This document shows, in pieces, positions 6,498-15,422 of a DNA stretch of 64,000 bases. The stretch is from CAVXEH01 sp963805305 (lineage in GTDB: Bacteria > Chloroflexota > Limnocylindria > QHBO01). The translations under genes and the position numbers were made by a program. Each line of letters starts with the position of its first letter. Positions within the stretch are counted from its first letter, which is position 1. The DNA lies in the NCBI GenBank assembly GCA_963805305.1, contig CAWDTM010000008.1, forward strand, positions 1 to 64,000. Reading direction: 5' to 3'. Under the pieces are notes generated by a model that did no database searches, had not been told where the DNA came from, and saw only the letters and a list, made by a program, of their open reading frames with translations.

Positions 6498-8363
6498 CTA
6501 TGCGGCCATCGCAGCGAGCGTAAACGTGAACGTGCTGCCCAGGCCCGGTTCGCTCTCGACCCAGATCCGACCGTTGTGCAGTTCGACCAGGCGCTTCGAG
6601 AGGGCCAGCCCGAGGCCCGTTCCCTCGCGCTGCTCCCTGCCCGCAGCGGCCTGCTGGAACTCCTCGAAGATCCGATCCCTGTCCTCTGGCGCGATGCCAG
6701 GGCCGGTATCACGGACCGATACGCGCACCTCGCCATCGAGCTGCGCTGCGGTCACGTCGATGGTTCCTCCTGGCGGGGTGAACTTCACGGCGTTGGAGAG
6801 CAGGTTGAAGATGACCTGCCTGATGCGGCGCTCGTCGCCAACCACCGTGATGATGGCGGGGTCCGAGGAGAGCGAAATCCGGACATCCCCCTTGGTCGCC
6901 CGCTCGCGCACGATCACGACGCCGCGCTCCAGCGCCTCGGGCAGCGAGAACGGCGCGACGTGGAGCTCGATCTGGCCAGCCTCGACCTTGGCCAGATCGA
7001 GGATGTCGTCGATGAGCGACAGGAGGTGGCTCGCCGAGCCGAGGATGTCCTCGAGGTACTCCGCCTGCTTCTCGTTGATCTCGCCGAAGAGCTGCTTGCG
7101 CAGCACCTGTGAGAAGCCGCTGATCGCGTTCAGCGGCGTCCGCAGCTCGTGCGACATGTTGGCCAGGAACTCCGACTTGTGACGGCTTGCCGCCTCGAGC
7201 TCACGCGACTTCTTGTCCAGCTCGGCGAGGGCCGTGGCGAGCTCCCTAGTCCGCTCCTGGACCTCGTTCTCCAGGTCGGCGTAGTACGCCTGGAGACGCG
7301 CTGCCATCTGATTGAACTCCTCGGCCAGGGCTCCCAGCTCGTCTCCGCTCGTGACCTCGATCCGCTGGTTGAGCGCACCCGAGCCGATGCTGGCTGCTGC
7401 CGCCTGGATCGACTCGATCGGCTTCACGAGGTTCCGCGCCAGCAGCACGCTGACCAAGATGGCCAACACGAGGAACGCGATGAGCAGCGCTGCCGTGCGC
7501 CAGATTGCCGCCGTGATGGGTGCGAACGCCTCGCTCAACGGTTCCTCGACGAAGACCCACCAGCCCGGTGGATCCACTCGCTGATAGGCGCTGATCACCT
7601 GCCTGCCGTCCTGATCACGTCCCGTAGTGACGACGTCGGCCGGGGCGGCGCTGGGTCCTGCGAGCGCGGCGCGGACCTGTGGAAGGTCGGCGAAGCTTTG
7701 GTGGCCCAGGACGAGATCGTTGTTCGGATGAGCGATGAGCTCACCCCGCGAGTCGACCGCATACGCATATCCGGCGGCGCCAATCTGCGCGCGCTTGAGC
7801 GCCTCGAGGACCGCTCTCAGGTCCACATCGGCAACGATGACGCCCGCACCGGGATCCTCCTCGGCGACGGCGACGGTCATGTGCGGCCTCGAGTCACGGT
7901 CGCTGTAGTTGACGCTGCCGAAGTACTGGTTGGCGGCCCTGGCACCTTGGAACTCTTCGATGTTCGAGGGGTCGCTCTCGCAGGTTGTCGAGTCTGGCTC
8001 GCTCACCTCGATCGAGTAGGCCACGACGCAGGCAACTCCGCTCGCATTCAGATACGTCAGCTGGCTGATCTGGCTCTGGCGACGAAGCAGGGTGAGGAAG
8101 GACTGCTTGCGCTCCGTCGCGTCGGCGGCCGGCCCTCTCACGCCATGCAGATCGTCGAGGATCACCTGCACGAACTGGTCGATGGACACGGCGGCGGCCG
8201 ACGCCTTGTCCGCTTCCAGCCCGGTCACCGTCCGTTGCGTGTCCTCGTAGGCGAAGTAGAACTCGGTGAGGCCTACCGACAGGATCGCCGCGATGACGAG
8301 CGTCACCACCACCGCGGCATACCGCCAGATGAGCCGCCTGTGCAGCCGTCTTGGCCTCATCAC
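6498..8363 (-). CDS. Membrane sensor histidine kinase (dCache-HAMP-HisKA-HATPase)
   Basis: A 621-residue sensor kinase. Order: TM1 about residues 14-36, extracellular double-Cache-like sensor 40-285, TM2 288-310, HAMP 311-362, coiled coil to 395, HisKA with phospho-His405 (SHELRTPLN), and HATPase with Asn524 (NLLSNAVKF), DTGPGIA (552-558) and GTGLGLA (581-587). All catalytic boxes are intact. It lies 29 nt downstream of a substrate-binding lipoprotein and just upstream of its two receiver proteins. This suggests that the lipoprotein presents a ligand to the kinase. The ligand is unknown. Confidence 0.9.
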   Translation of the reverse strand: MMRPRRLHRRLIWRYAAVVVTLVIAAILSVGLTEFYFAYEDTQRTVTGLEADKASAAAVSIDQFVQVILDDLHGVRGPAADATERKQSFLTLLRRQSQISQLTYLNASGVACVVAYSIEVSEPDSTTCESDPSNIEEFQGARAANQYFGSVNYSDRDSRPHMTVAVAEEDPGAGVIVADVDLRAVLEALKRAQIGAAGYAYAVDSRGELIAHPNNDLVLGHQSFADLPQVRAALAGPSAAPADVVTTGRDQDGRQVISAYQRVDPPGWWVFVEEPLSEAFAPITAAIWRTAALLIAFLVLAILVSVLLARNLVKPIESIQAAAASIGSGALNQRIEVTSGDELGALAEEFNQMAARLQAYYADLENEVQERTRELATALAELDKKSRELEAASRHKSEFLANMSHELRTPLNAISGFSQVLRKQLFGEINEKQAEYLEDILGSASHLLSLIDDILDLAKVEAGQIELHVAPFSLPEALERGVVIVRERATKGDVRISLSSDPAIITVVGDERRIRQVIFNLLSNAVKFTPPGGTIDVTAAQLDGEVRVSVRDTGPGIAPEDRDRIFEEFQQAAAGREQREGTGLGLALSKRLVELHNGRIWVESEPGLGSTFTFTLAAMAA

Positions 8364-8392
8364 CGCCGTCGCCCCACCGTCGGGCCTCTGAG

Positions 8393-9478
8393 CTACCGGT
8401 ACACCACGTCCGCGAGTGTGATCACATCCTGGGGCACCGTGATGTTCAGCGCTTCGGCCCTCTTGAGACTCAACGCAAACTCCACGCGCGGAACTTCCTC
8501 GACGGGCAGCTCGGCGGGCGGTGTGCCCCGCAGGATGCTGTCAACGAACCGCGCGCCAGCGGTACCGACGGGCGCGACATCGACCCCTAGCGAGAACAGG
8601 GCTCCCTGCGCCACGAATTCCTTGCGGTGCGCCTGGACCGGCAGGTTCGCCTTGGTTGCCAGGTCGATGATTGTCGGCGAGTGGTACAGGCGGAGGCTGG
8701 GTGACAGGATGAATGCGCCGTCAACCTCGCCGGGCGCGAGCGCCCCGAAGACGTCGCCCAGCTCCGCGTCGGTGGACGCGTTCTTGATGTCGAGCTCGAG
8801 GCCGAGCTTCTGGGCGGCGTCCTTCGCCTGGACAAGCAGCGGGGGCGTAAAGGTCGCGTCGGTGGGATCGACGAGCGTCAGAAGGCGATGGATCCCGGGA
8901 ATGATGTACTGGTAGTACTCGAGCTGCTTGGCGACCGGATCCCGGGCGCCGAAAACGCCGGTGAGGTTGCCGCCCGGGTGCGAAAGGCTGGTCACGAGCC
9001 CGTCACGCACCGGGTCGGACGGGTGGAGAAACACGACTGGAATCCGGTTCGCCGGGTCCGCCGTCGCCGCCTGCGCGGCGGAGATCGACTTGTCCTCGAA
9101 GGCGACGATGACGTCGACATGCTGGCTGACGAAGTCGCGCGCCTGCTGCTCCACCTGGTCCTGCTCGAGGTTGCTCCAGATCAGCGCGATCCGCGGTCCG
9201 TCGAACTCGCCGTGGAGCTGTTTCATGCGTCCGTCCACCTTCGTCTCTTCGCCGGCCAGCTCGCGCATTGCCTCGTCGGCGGAATCGATCCACCCCAGCT
9301 CCGCGAGACGCCCAACGAGCGTTCCGAGTGAGGGCGGGTTGTGGTCCGTCCCGACGTGCATCATGCCAACGCGCGGCACCGGTCGGGGAGTCGGCGTGCT
9401 CGCGGCGAAGGTCGAGCAGGCGGAGAGCAGAACGGCGACGATGACGGGGCCGGTCAGCCGTGAGCTGCGGTTGTTCAT
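8393..9478 (-). CDS. ABC-type substrate-binding lipoprotein (COG2984 / TrpX-like)
   Basis: A 361-residue extracytoplasmic protein of the ABC_sub_bind family. The N-terminus has a short hydrophobic signal ending in the lipobox LLSAC. Family signatures follow: RVGMMHVG, FVSQHVDVIVAFEDKSISAAQAATADPANRIPVVF, GNLTGVFG and the final LKRAEALNITVPQDVITLADVVY. ATG 9478 gives a proper signal peptide; an in-frame start upstream adds 11 residues. No permease or ATPase gene is nearby. It precedes a dCache kinase in the same orientation, so a sensory rather than transport role is likely. Confidence 0.85.
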   Translation of the reverse strand: MNNRSSRLTGPVIVAVLLSACSTFAASTPTPRPVPRVGMMHVGTDHNPPSLGTLVGRLAELGWIDSADEAMRELAGEETKVDGRMKQLHGEFDGPRIALIWSNLEQDQVEQQARDFVSQHVDVIVAFEDKSISAAQAATADPANRIPVVFLHPSDPVRDGLVTSLSHPGGNLTGVFGARDPVAKQLEYYQYIIPGIHRLLTLVDPTDATFTPPLLVQAKDAAQKLGLELDIKNASTDAELGDVFGALAPGEVDGAFILSPSLRLYHSPTIIDLATKANLPVQAHRKEFVAQGALFSLGVDVAPVGTAGARFVDSILRGTPPAELPVEEVPRVEFALSLKRAEALNITVPQDVITLADVVYR

Positions 9479-9601
9479 CGGTTGGGTGTCCCTAAGTTGT
9501 TCCTCATCCAAGCGACCATATGAGTCGCTCGCCAGCGCGCCAAGCCTGCCTGCCTGCCGATATCGGGGGATGCTGGCACACCACGGCCCGGCTGGGAATC
9601 C

Positions 9602-9988
9602 TCAAGTGCTCCGCGCACAGAAGCTCCGCACGCGGTCCGGGAACGCGTCGATGTCGATCGGCTTTGGAATCTGGCCGGCGAAGCCGGCCTCGAGCAGCCA
9701 GTCGTCCGAGGGATCGAGTGGCAGGGAGCTCATCGCGACAACCGGGATGTCCGACGTCGGTGGGCTCGCTCGGAGCCTGCGCGCAGCCTCGGTACCCTCG
9801 AGGTCGGGAAGCCGCAGATCCATCAGGATGAGGTCCGGCAGCATCGCGACCGCCAGCGCGATCGCCTCCTTGGCGCTCCCAGCCTCGAGCGTCCTGAATC
9901 CGGTGACTCGCAGCACGTCGCGGGCCAGCTTTCGATTGCGATCATTGTCGTCGACGATCAGCACCAACGGGGGTTCGGGCACGGCCAC
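9602..9988 (-). CDS. Single-domain response regulator
   Basis: A 128-residue receiver protein with Asp13/Asp14 (LIVDDNDRN), phospho-acceptor Asp57 (LILMDLRLPDLEG) and Lys in PKPIDID. It is similar to the receiver at 6115. The open frame runs to 10123, but that extension is antisense to the divergent LuxR-type regulator; the GTG at 9988 (or 9982) fits the domain start. It ends about 120 bp upstream of the substrate-binding protein gene on the same strand and may belong to the same signalling set. Confidence 0.82.
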   Translation of the reverse strand: MAVPEPPLVLIVDDNDRNRKLARDVLRVTGFRTLEAGSAKEAIALAVAMLPDLILMDLRLPDLEGTEAARRLRASPPTSDIPVVAMSSLPLDPSDDWLLEAGFAGQIPKPIDIDAFPDRVRSFCARST

Positions 9989-9993
9989 GGGCG

Positions 9994-9999
9994 TATTCT
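9994..9999 (+). promoter_or_regulatory. -10 element TATTCT of the LuxR-type regulator
   Basis: TATTCT ends 6 nt before the ATG at 10006 and there is no Shine-Dalgarno sequence. This matches the leaderless pattern seen at 1935, 16932, 21855, 49032 and 61380. It lies in the 17-bp gap between two divergent regulators. Confidence 0.6.
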
Positions 10000-10005
10000 C
10001 TGCCC

Positions 10006-10794
10006 ATGCCGATCCGGCTCGTGCTCGCCGAGGACAACTACCTGCTACGCGAGGGTGTCCGAAGCCTGCTGGACGCGCAGGACGGGCTTGAGGTCGCGGC
10101 GGTCTGTGGCGACCTCGCCTCACTGCTCACGGCCGTCGAGGTCCAGCGGCCGGACGTCGTGGTGACCGACATTCGCATGCCGCCGCATGATTCCGACGAG
10201 GGGATCCGGGCCGCTGCGCGGTGGCGAGAGACGGACCCGCACCTGGGGGTCGTGGTCCTGAGCCAGTACGCGAACCCGGCCTTCGCCCTGGCGTTGCTGG
10301 ACGCGGGCAGTGCCGGTCGGGCCTACCTGCTCAAGGAGCGCTTGCAGGACGTCGAGCAGCTCGTCGCCGCGATCCGCGCCGTCGCCGAGGGCGGATCCGT
10401 GATCGATCCAAAGGTCGTGGAAGGGCTGGTGGCCGAGCGCGCCCGCGCCGCCACGTCGCCGCTCAGCGGGCTGACCCAGCGGGAACGCGGGGTGCTGCGG
10501 ATGATGGCGGAAGGCAAGAACAACGCATCGATCGCCGGTGAGATCGTGGTGACAGAGCGGTCGGTCGAGAAGATCATCCACTCGATCTTCCTCAAGCTTG
10601 GGCTGACCTGGGAGCCGGCCGTTCACAAGCGGGTCAAAGCGGTCCTGCTCTACCTGGCCGAGAGTGATCATTTCCCAGCCGAGGGAAGCGTCGCCACAAC
10701 GCGCGAACCGCCGGCCGTATCGTCCGTGACGCCGAGCTCGCCTCCCAGCGCCTCGACGCGATCACGCAGGCGCTCCAGCATCCCTCCAGGGTAG
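10006..10794 (+). CDS. NarL/LuxR-family response regulator
   Basis: A 262-residue two-domain regulator. The receiver domain (1-125) has Glu9/Asp10, phospho-acceptor Asp55 (VVVTDIRMPP) and Lys110 (AYLLKER). A LuxR-type helix-turn-helix spans about 155-218 (LTQRERGVLRMMAEGKNNASIA, TERSVEKIIHSIFLKLGL). The last ~40 residues are a low-complexity Ser/Pro/Arg tail that overlaps the 3' end of the opposite kinase gene by 127 bp, so the tail may be dispensable. The likely kinase partner is the degenerate kinase facing it. Confidence 0.88.
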   Translation: MPIRLVLAEDNYLLREGVRSLLDAQDGLEVAAVCGDLASLLTAVEVQRPDVVVTDIRMPPHDSDEGIRAAARWRETDPHLGVVVLSQYANPAFALALLDAGSAGRAYLLKERLQDVEQLVAAIRAVAEGGSVIDPKVVEGLVAERARAATSPLSGLTQRERGVLRMMAEGKNNASIAGEIVVTERSVEKIIHSIFLKLGLTWEPAVHKRVKAVLLYLAESDHFPAEGSVATTREPPAVSSVTPSSPPSASTRSRRRSSIPPG

Positions 10795-11324
10795 GCGTCC
10801 GCTACTCCGATTTCGAACCCCACGCCTCCCTCCGCGTCGGCCACCTTCACCGTCGCGTGCGTGCCCGCTGGCGCCGCCGATAGCGCCTCGACGCAGCACC
10901 AGTAGACCGCCACGATGAGTTCGGGTGGGTAGCCGCCTTCGGCCGAGACCTGGATCGTGACGGTGACGTCCGTGCGTTCCGCCACAGATCGCAGTGCGCT
11001 CGCGAGCCCACGCACCTCGAGCAGAAGCGGCGGGTAGATCCGCTGGGCGAGCCTCGCCGCTTCCTCGATGCCGTGGCGTACGTTGGCTGTCAGCTCGTCC
11101 AGCAATCCCTTCGCTGCGATCGGGTCTTCCTCCAGCAGAGCCGCCGCGCGGCGAAGATTGACGGCGAGTGCGACCAGCTCCTGTTGGAGGCCGTCGTGAA
11201 GGGTGCGCTCGATTGCACGGCGGTCGGCATCGTTGGTGAGCAGGAGCCGCGCTCGCGACCTGCGGAGCTCGACCGTCTCGCGTCGGAGTCGATCGAGCGC
11301 ACGTTGCAGCTCACTCGCACCCAT
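10668..11324 (-). CDS. Degenerate HisKA_3-type sensor kinase (NarX/DesK-like), soluble
   Basis: A 218-residue protein with no membrane segment. It has a coiled coil, then a HisKA_3 dimerisation box with phospho-His43 (AIERTLHDGLQQELVAL) and the RIYPPLLLEVRGLASALRS segment. The HATPase part looks damaged: the N-box position reads EALSAAPAGTHA without the expected Asn, and the G1 position reads VADAYPGG without the normal DxGxG. The terminal RLRDRVEALGGEL segment is kept. It may bind ATP poorly or act as a phosphatase or scaffold. ATG 11324 has GAGGTG upstream. It converges on the LuxR-type regulator. Confidence 0.75.
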   Translation of the reverse strand: MGASELQRALDRLRRETVELRRSRARLLLTNDADRRAIERTLHDGLQQELVALAVNLRRAAALLEEDPIAAKGLLDELTANVRHGIEEAARLAQRIYPPLLLEVRGLASALRSVAERTDVTVTIQVSAEGGYPPELIVAVYWCCVEALSAAPAGTHATVKVADAEGGVGFEIGVADAYPGGMLERLRDRVEALGGELGVTDDTAGGSRVVATLPSAGK

Positions 11325-11816
11325 GGACTGCACCTCGCCGGTATCGACGCCTGCCACGCCCTGCCCTCCGGGGAGAGTTGTCGGTCATTGCTCGGGCGGC
11401 GTCAAGTCTCGACCACGTCGTTAGCCGTCCCGGCCCGTTTGCACTACAGCCAGCGGTGAGCAAAGGCCCTAGGCTCGAGCGGGCGAGACTCGAACCACCG
11501 CAGGCAGGCCATGTGCCGCAGCACCGCGTCGATGTCCGGAATCCTCCCCCAGCTTCGACGTCTCCCATGAACGGCGCGATTGCGCTGCCGACAACAAGGA
11601 GACGCGAAGGTGAATAGATCCTTCATCGATGGCGAGGCTGGCGGTCTCATGCAGCCGCCTGGCAGGTCATCCAGCGCTCATCGCCTGTCGTGAGCCACGA
11701 AGTCGAGCTTTCTGCCCTCAGCAACCGACGCCCAGCAGCCCAGCCGGTCGCCGGCGCCGAGCCGGAGACGAGAACCCACGCGAATGCAGCTTCCTGACCA
11801 AACCAAGGAGAATCCG
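11325..11816. other. Intergenic stretch without a recognised gene
   Basis: Nearly 500 bp with no gene I can support. A reverse frame at 11444-11560 reads like the end of a protein (IPDIDAVLRHMACLRWFESRPLEPRAF), but it lacks a start signal and a recognised family. Confidence 0.4.
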
Positions 11817-12191
11817 ATGGCAGCCACCACGATCGACGACTACCTGGCGGGGGTGCCCGACGACCAGCGCGCGGCGCTCAGCTGGCTCCGGGCCCAGATC
11901 GCCGCCGCCGCCCCCGCCGCCACAGAGGCAATCAGCTATGGGCGGCCGGCGTTCAAGCTCGGCGAGCGCTACTTCATGGGCTTCAGCGCGACGCAGCGGT
12001 TCTGTTCCTTCTACGCTGGCCGCGCGCCGGTGCAGGCCTGCGTCGACGAACTGGCGACCTACCGGGTCTGGAAGGGGACGATCAACTTCAGGCCGGATCG
12101 GCCGCTGCCGGCGGACCTCGTCGCGAGGCTCGTCGCGGTTCGTCGCGCTGAGTACCAGGCACCCGATAGCGACAAGGAGACACTGCGATGA
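11817..12191 (+). CDS. DUF1801 (YdhG-like) protein
   Basis: A 124-residue protein of the DUF1801/YdhG fold. Typical parts are IDDYLAGVPDDQRAALSWLRAQI, the EAISYGRPAFKLG core and the closing TINFRPDRPLPADLVARLVAVRRAEY. Some family members are annotated as iron chaperones but the function is not established. ATG 11817 follows AAGGAG by 6 nt. It overlaps the YCII-family gene by 4 nt and so heads a three-gene unit ending with an ECF42 sigma factor. A related DUF1801 gene sits at 21339. Confidence 0.8.
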   Translation: MAATTIDDYLAGVPDDQRAALSWLRAQIAAAAPAATEAISYGRPAFKLGERYFMGFSATQRFCSFYAGRAPVQACVDELATYRVWKGTINFRPDRPLPADLVARLVAVRRAEYQAPDSDKETLR

Positions 12192-12604
12192 AGTACATGA
12201 TCTTCACCTATGGCTCCCAGCAGGATTACGACGCCATGGCCGGCAAGGCCGGCGATGCGCCGGCCTGGTCGGCCGAGGACTTCGCAGCCATGGGCTCGTT
12301 CATGGAGGCCTTCAACGCCGAGCTCGAGGCTTCGGGTGAGCTGGTCGAGACTCGCGGCCTCGACGCCCCGGTCCACGCCCGCCGGATTGCCCTCGAGGAG
12401 GGCCTGCCGGTGGTGACCGATGGGCCCTATGCGGAGACGCAGGAGGTGTTGGCCGGCTACTGGATCGTCGAGTGCGAGAGCTTCGATCGGGCTACCGAGA
12501 TCGCCGCCCGCCTGGCGCAGGTCCCAGGTCCAGTTGCGGTTCAGGAACGCGCCTACGCCGACGTCCGGCCCATCGTCGAGTCCCGCGCCGAGCTCCTGGA
12601 CTAA
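12188..12604 (+). CDS. DGPF/YCII-family protein (COG3795)
   Basis: A 138-residue YCII-fold protein. It shows MKYMIFTYGSQQDYDAM at the start, the near-invariant VVTDGPYAETQEVLAGYWIVECESFDRATEIAARL (DGPFAE-type motif) and a VRPIVE end. Genes of this family are the standard partner of ECF42 sigma factors, and one follows 4 nt downstream. Its biochemical role is unknown. It starts inside the stop of the previous gene (ATGA overlap). Confidence 0.88.
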   Translation: MKYMIFTYGSQQDYDAMAGKAGDAPAWSAEDFAAMGSFMEAFNAELEASGELVETRGLDAPVHARRIALEEGLPVVTDGPYAETQEVLAGYWIVECESFDRATEIAARLAQVPGPVAVQERAYADVRPIVESRAELLD

Positions 12605-12608
12605 CCCG

Positions 12609-13862
12609 GTGGCCATCGTCGGCCGTGACCTCGAGGACCTGCTGCGCACCCTCGCGCCGCAGGTCCTCGGTGCGCTCGTCCGCCGCTACGGCAACCTCGA
12701 CACCGCCGAGGATGCCACCCAGGAGGCTCTGCTGGCGGCCGCCACCCAGTGGGCGGCCGATGGCCTTCCGGACGACCCGCGCAGCTGGCTCATCACCGTC
12801 GCCGCGCGCCGGCTCACTGACCTCCTCCGCCGCGAGCAGGCGCGCCGAGTACGGGAGGATGAGGTGGCCCGCTGGACCTTGCCCGAGGACTGGCTGGCGC
12901 CGGCCGCCGATCGGGCTCCCTCGGATCGCGACGACACGCTGATCCTGCTCTTCCTGTGCTGTCATCCGGCGCTCACCTCCGCGTCGCAGATCTCCCTTGC
13001 GCTACGGGCGGTGGGCGGCCTGACCACCGCCGAGATCGCTCGTGCCTTCCTGGTCCCGGAGGACACCATGACCCGGCGCATCAGCCGGGCCAAGCAGGCC
13101 ATCCGCGAGAGCGGCGTGCCGTTCGCCATGCCGGCCGCTGCCCAGCGCCGTGAACGCCTCGCGGTCGTGCTCCATGTGCTGTACCTCATCTTCAACGAGG
13201 GCTACCTCAGCACCGCCGGCGCCGAGCTGCAGCGCGTCGACCTCGCGGCCGAGGGCATCCGGCTGGCCCGCATGGTCCGCGCCCTCCTGCCCGAGGAGGC
13301 CGAGGTCAGCGGGCTCCTGGCGCTCATGCTGCTGACCGACGCGCGGCGCCCGGCGCGCTCCGGGCCGTCGGGCGAGCTCGTCCCGATGGCCGAGCAGGAT
13401 CGCAGTCATTGGGATGCGGCGGCCATCGCCGAGGGAGTCGTGCTCGTCCGTGCCGCGATGGCGCGCGGCCCGGTCGGCCCCTACCAGCTGCAGGCCGCCA
13501 TCGCCGCCGAGCACGACCAGGCGTCGAGCGCCGATGCCACCGACTGGGGCCAGATCCTGAGCCTCTACGAGGCCTTGCTACAGATCTCCGACACGCCCGT
13601 CGTCGCGCTCAACCACGCAGTTGCGCTGGCCATGGTCCGCGGACCGCGCGCCGGCCTCGACCGGCTGGGTAGACTCCAGGCGGAGGGCCGGCTGCCCGGG
13701 GACCATCATCCGCTGGCGGTGCGCGCTCATCTCCTCGAGATGGCGGGCGATCGCAAGGCGGCTCGAACGGTGTATGAGGAGGCGGCCAATCGCGCCCGGA
13801 ACCTCCGACAGCAGCGCTACCTGCGCGCCAGGGCCGCGAACCCGGCGGACGAGCCCTCGTAG
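12609..13862 (+). CDS. ECF42-type RNA polymerase sigma factor with C-terminal TPR-like extension
   Basis: A 417-residue sigma factor (COG4941). Region 2 spans about residues 10-80 (DTAEDATQEALLAAATQW, PRSWLITVAARRLTDLLRRE). The ECF42 hallmark LILLFLCCHPAL leads into region 4 (GLTTAEIARAFLVPEDTMTRRISRAK). The long C-terminal half has FNEGYL, SLYEALLQISDTPVVALNHAVALAM and HPLAVRAHLLEMAGDRKAARTVYEEA, the TPR-like extension of this group. The GTG start at 12609 is 4 nt after the DGPF gene stop, so translation is probably coupled. In ECF42 systems the extension, not an anti-sigma factor, is thought to control activity. Confidence 0.9.
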   Translation: MAIVGRDLEDLLRTLAPQVLGALVRRYGNLDTAEDATQEALLAAATQWAADGLPDDPRSWLITVAARRLTDLLRREQARRVREDEVARWTLPEDWLAPAADRAPSDRDDTLILLFLCCHPALTSASQISLALRAVGGLTTAEIARAFLVPEDTMTRRISRAKQAIRESGVPFAMPAAAQRRERLAVVLHVLYLIFNEGYLSTAGAELQRVDLAAEGIRLARMVRALLPEEAEVSGLLALMLLTDARRPARSGPSGELVPMAEQDRSHWDAAAIAEGVVLVRAAMARGPVGPYQLQAAIAAEHDQASSADATDWGQILSLYEALLQISDTPVVALNHAVALAMVRGPRAGLDRLGRLQAEGRLPGDHHPLAVRAHLLEMAGDRKAARTVYEEAANRARNLRQQRYLRARAANPADEPS

Positions 13863-13925
13863 TGTTGGCCCGTCGATGATGTTACGGGCTGGGACGCGGC
13901 CCCAGCACCTAGACGTTGCTCGATC

Positions 13926-15422
13926 GTGACTGCAGCCAGGACCGCGAACCCGGGCCAGAGCTTCACCGTACCTTGGCCGGTGCTTCTGGTCGGGGGCGTC
14001 ATGGCCGTCATCTTGCTTGCCGTGTCGGGGCAGTACGGGTTCCACGGCGACGAGATGTACTTCGTCGTCGCCGGCCAGCACCCGGCCTTCGGCTACGTCG
14101 ACCAGCCGCCACTGACGCCGCTGCTTTCCGCCGCGTCGGTGGCCCTGCTCGGGATCTCACCCACCGCGGTGCGAGTCCTTCCCGCCCTCGAGATGGCCAC
14201 GATCGTCGTCCTTGTCGCGCTCATGGCCCGCGACCTGGGCGGGTCCCGACGGGCCCAGCTCCTGGCGGCGATCACGGCAGCCCTCTCCGGCTACCTTGGC
14301 GCTGGCCATCTGGATACCACCACGGACCCCGACCTGCTCGCCTGGGCGATCGTCCTCTGGCTGCTGGTGAAGCTCCTCGCCGGCGGCGACCGGCGCCTGT
14401 GGCTGGGCGTGGGCGTGGCGACCGGGATCGGCCTCGAGAACAAGGACACCCTCCTGTTCCTGGGCGCGGGACTGGCGGTGGGCCTGATCCTCGCCCGGCG
14501 CTGGGATGTCGTTCGCTCGCCCTGGGCGTGGGGGGCGATCGGGATCGCGCTCCTTCTGTGGGTGCCGAATCTCGCCTGGCAGGCGGCGAACAACTGGCCG
14601 CAGCTCACCATGGCGTCCCAGATCTCCGGCTACGCCGCCGACAACCGCGCACAGGTCGTGCCGCTTCTGTGGCTGTTCACCGGGCCGCTGCTGTTCCCGG
14701 TCAGCGCCGCCGGCCTGGCCTGGATGCTGCTCGCGAAAGCCGCTGCGCCGTGGCGCGCGATCGGGATCGCTGCCGTCGTTGCGCTGGTGCTCGTGTTCGC
14801 CATGGGCGGCAAGGCCTACTACGCGATCGGCACGGCGTCCGTATGCATGGCGGCCGGCGGGATCGTGCTCGACCGCTGGCTGGCCCGGGGCCACCCCCGC
14901 CTGAGGTTCGCCAGCTTCGCTCTGGCCGCCGTGCTCTCCGTCTCGCTGATCGCGCTGCTCACGCTGCCGATCCTGCCAATTGCCACCTACGCCACCACCT
15001 CGCTCCCGGCAACCGTCCAGGACACGGCCAACCAGGTGGGCTGGCCGCAGTTCGTCGCCACAGTTGAGGGAGTGGTCGCGGCTCTTCCCGCGGAAGAGCG
15101 CGCGCGTGCCGTGATCCTGACCAACGACTACAGCGAGGCGAGCCCGCTGATCCTGCTGGGCACCGGACTGCCCCCCGTCTACTCGGGCCACAACAGCTAC
15201 TGGTCGTGGGGGCCTCCGCCCGACGATCGCACGGTCGTCATCCACGTCGGCGACTGGCGACCAACCGACTACGCCAGCTACTTCAACGGCTGCCGCGACG
15301 TCGCGACCATCGACAACGGCCTCGGGATCGAGAACGGCGAGCAGGGCACGGCCGTCTCCGTGTGCACCGGGCTGCGCCAGCCCTGGTCCGTGATGTGGCC
15401 GGCGCTCCGGACGATCAGCTAG
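13926..15422 (+). CDS. GT39-like polytopic membrane glycosyltransferase
   Basis: A 498-residue membrane protein of the PMT/ArnT (glycosyltransferase family 39) type. It has about ten hydrophobic segments. The first outer loop carries GDEMYFVVAGQHPAFGYVDQPPLTPLL, with the acidic residue and PPL motif that bind metal and lipid-linked sugar in this family. DTTTDPDLLAW and KDTLLFLGAGLAVGLILA follow. It probably moves a sugar from a polyprenyl-phosphate carrier to an envelope acceptor. It starts with GTG. The upstream TAGACG box and lack of a ribosome-binding site hint at a short leader. Confidence 0.82.
   Translation: MTAARTANPGQSFTVPWPVLLVGGVMAVILLAVSGQYGFHGDEMYFVVAGQHPAFGYVDQPPLTPLLSAASVALLGISPTAVRVLPALEMATIVVLVALMARDLGGSRRAQLLAAITAALSGYLGAGHLDTTTDPDLLAWAIVLWLLVKLLAGGDRRLWLGVGVATGIGLENKDTLLFLGAGLAVGLILARRWDVVRSPWAWGAIGIALLLWVPNLAWQAANNWPQLTMASQISGYAADNRAQVVPLLWLFTGPLLFPVSAAGLAWMLLAKAAAPWRAIGIAAVVALVLVFAMGGKAYYAIGTASVCMAAGGIVLDRWLARGHPRLRFASFALAAVLSVSLIALLTLPILPIATYATTSLPATVQDTANQVGWPQFVATVEGVVAALPAEERARAVILTNDYSEASPLILLGTGLPPVYSGHNSYWSWGPPPDDRTVVIHVGDWRPTDYASYFNGCRDVATIDNGLGIENGEQGTAVSVCTGLRQPWSVMWPALRTIS

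Noticed and set aside
11490..11540. tRNA-like B-box (GACTCGAACC on the forward strand)
   Set aside because: No acceptor stem or anticodon arm can be formed around it.
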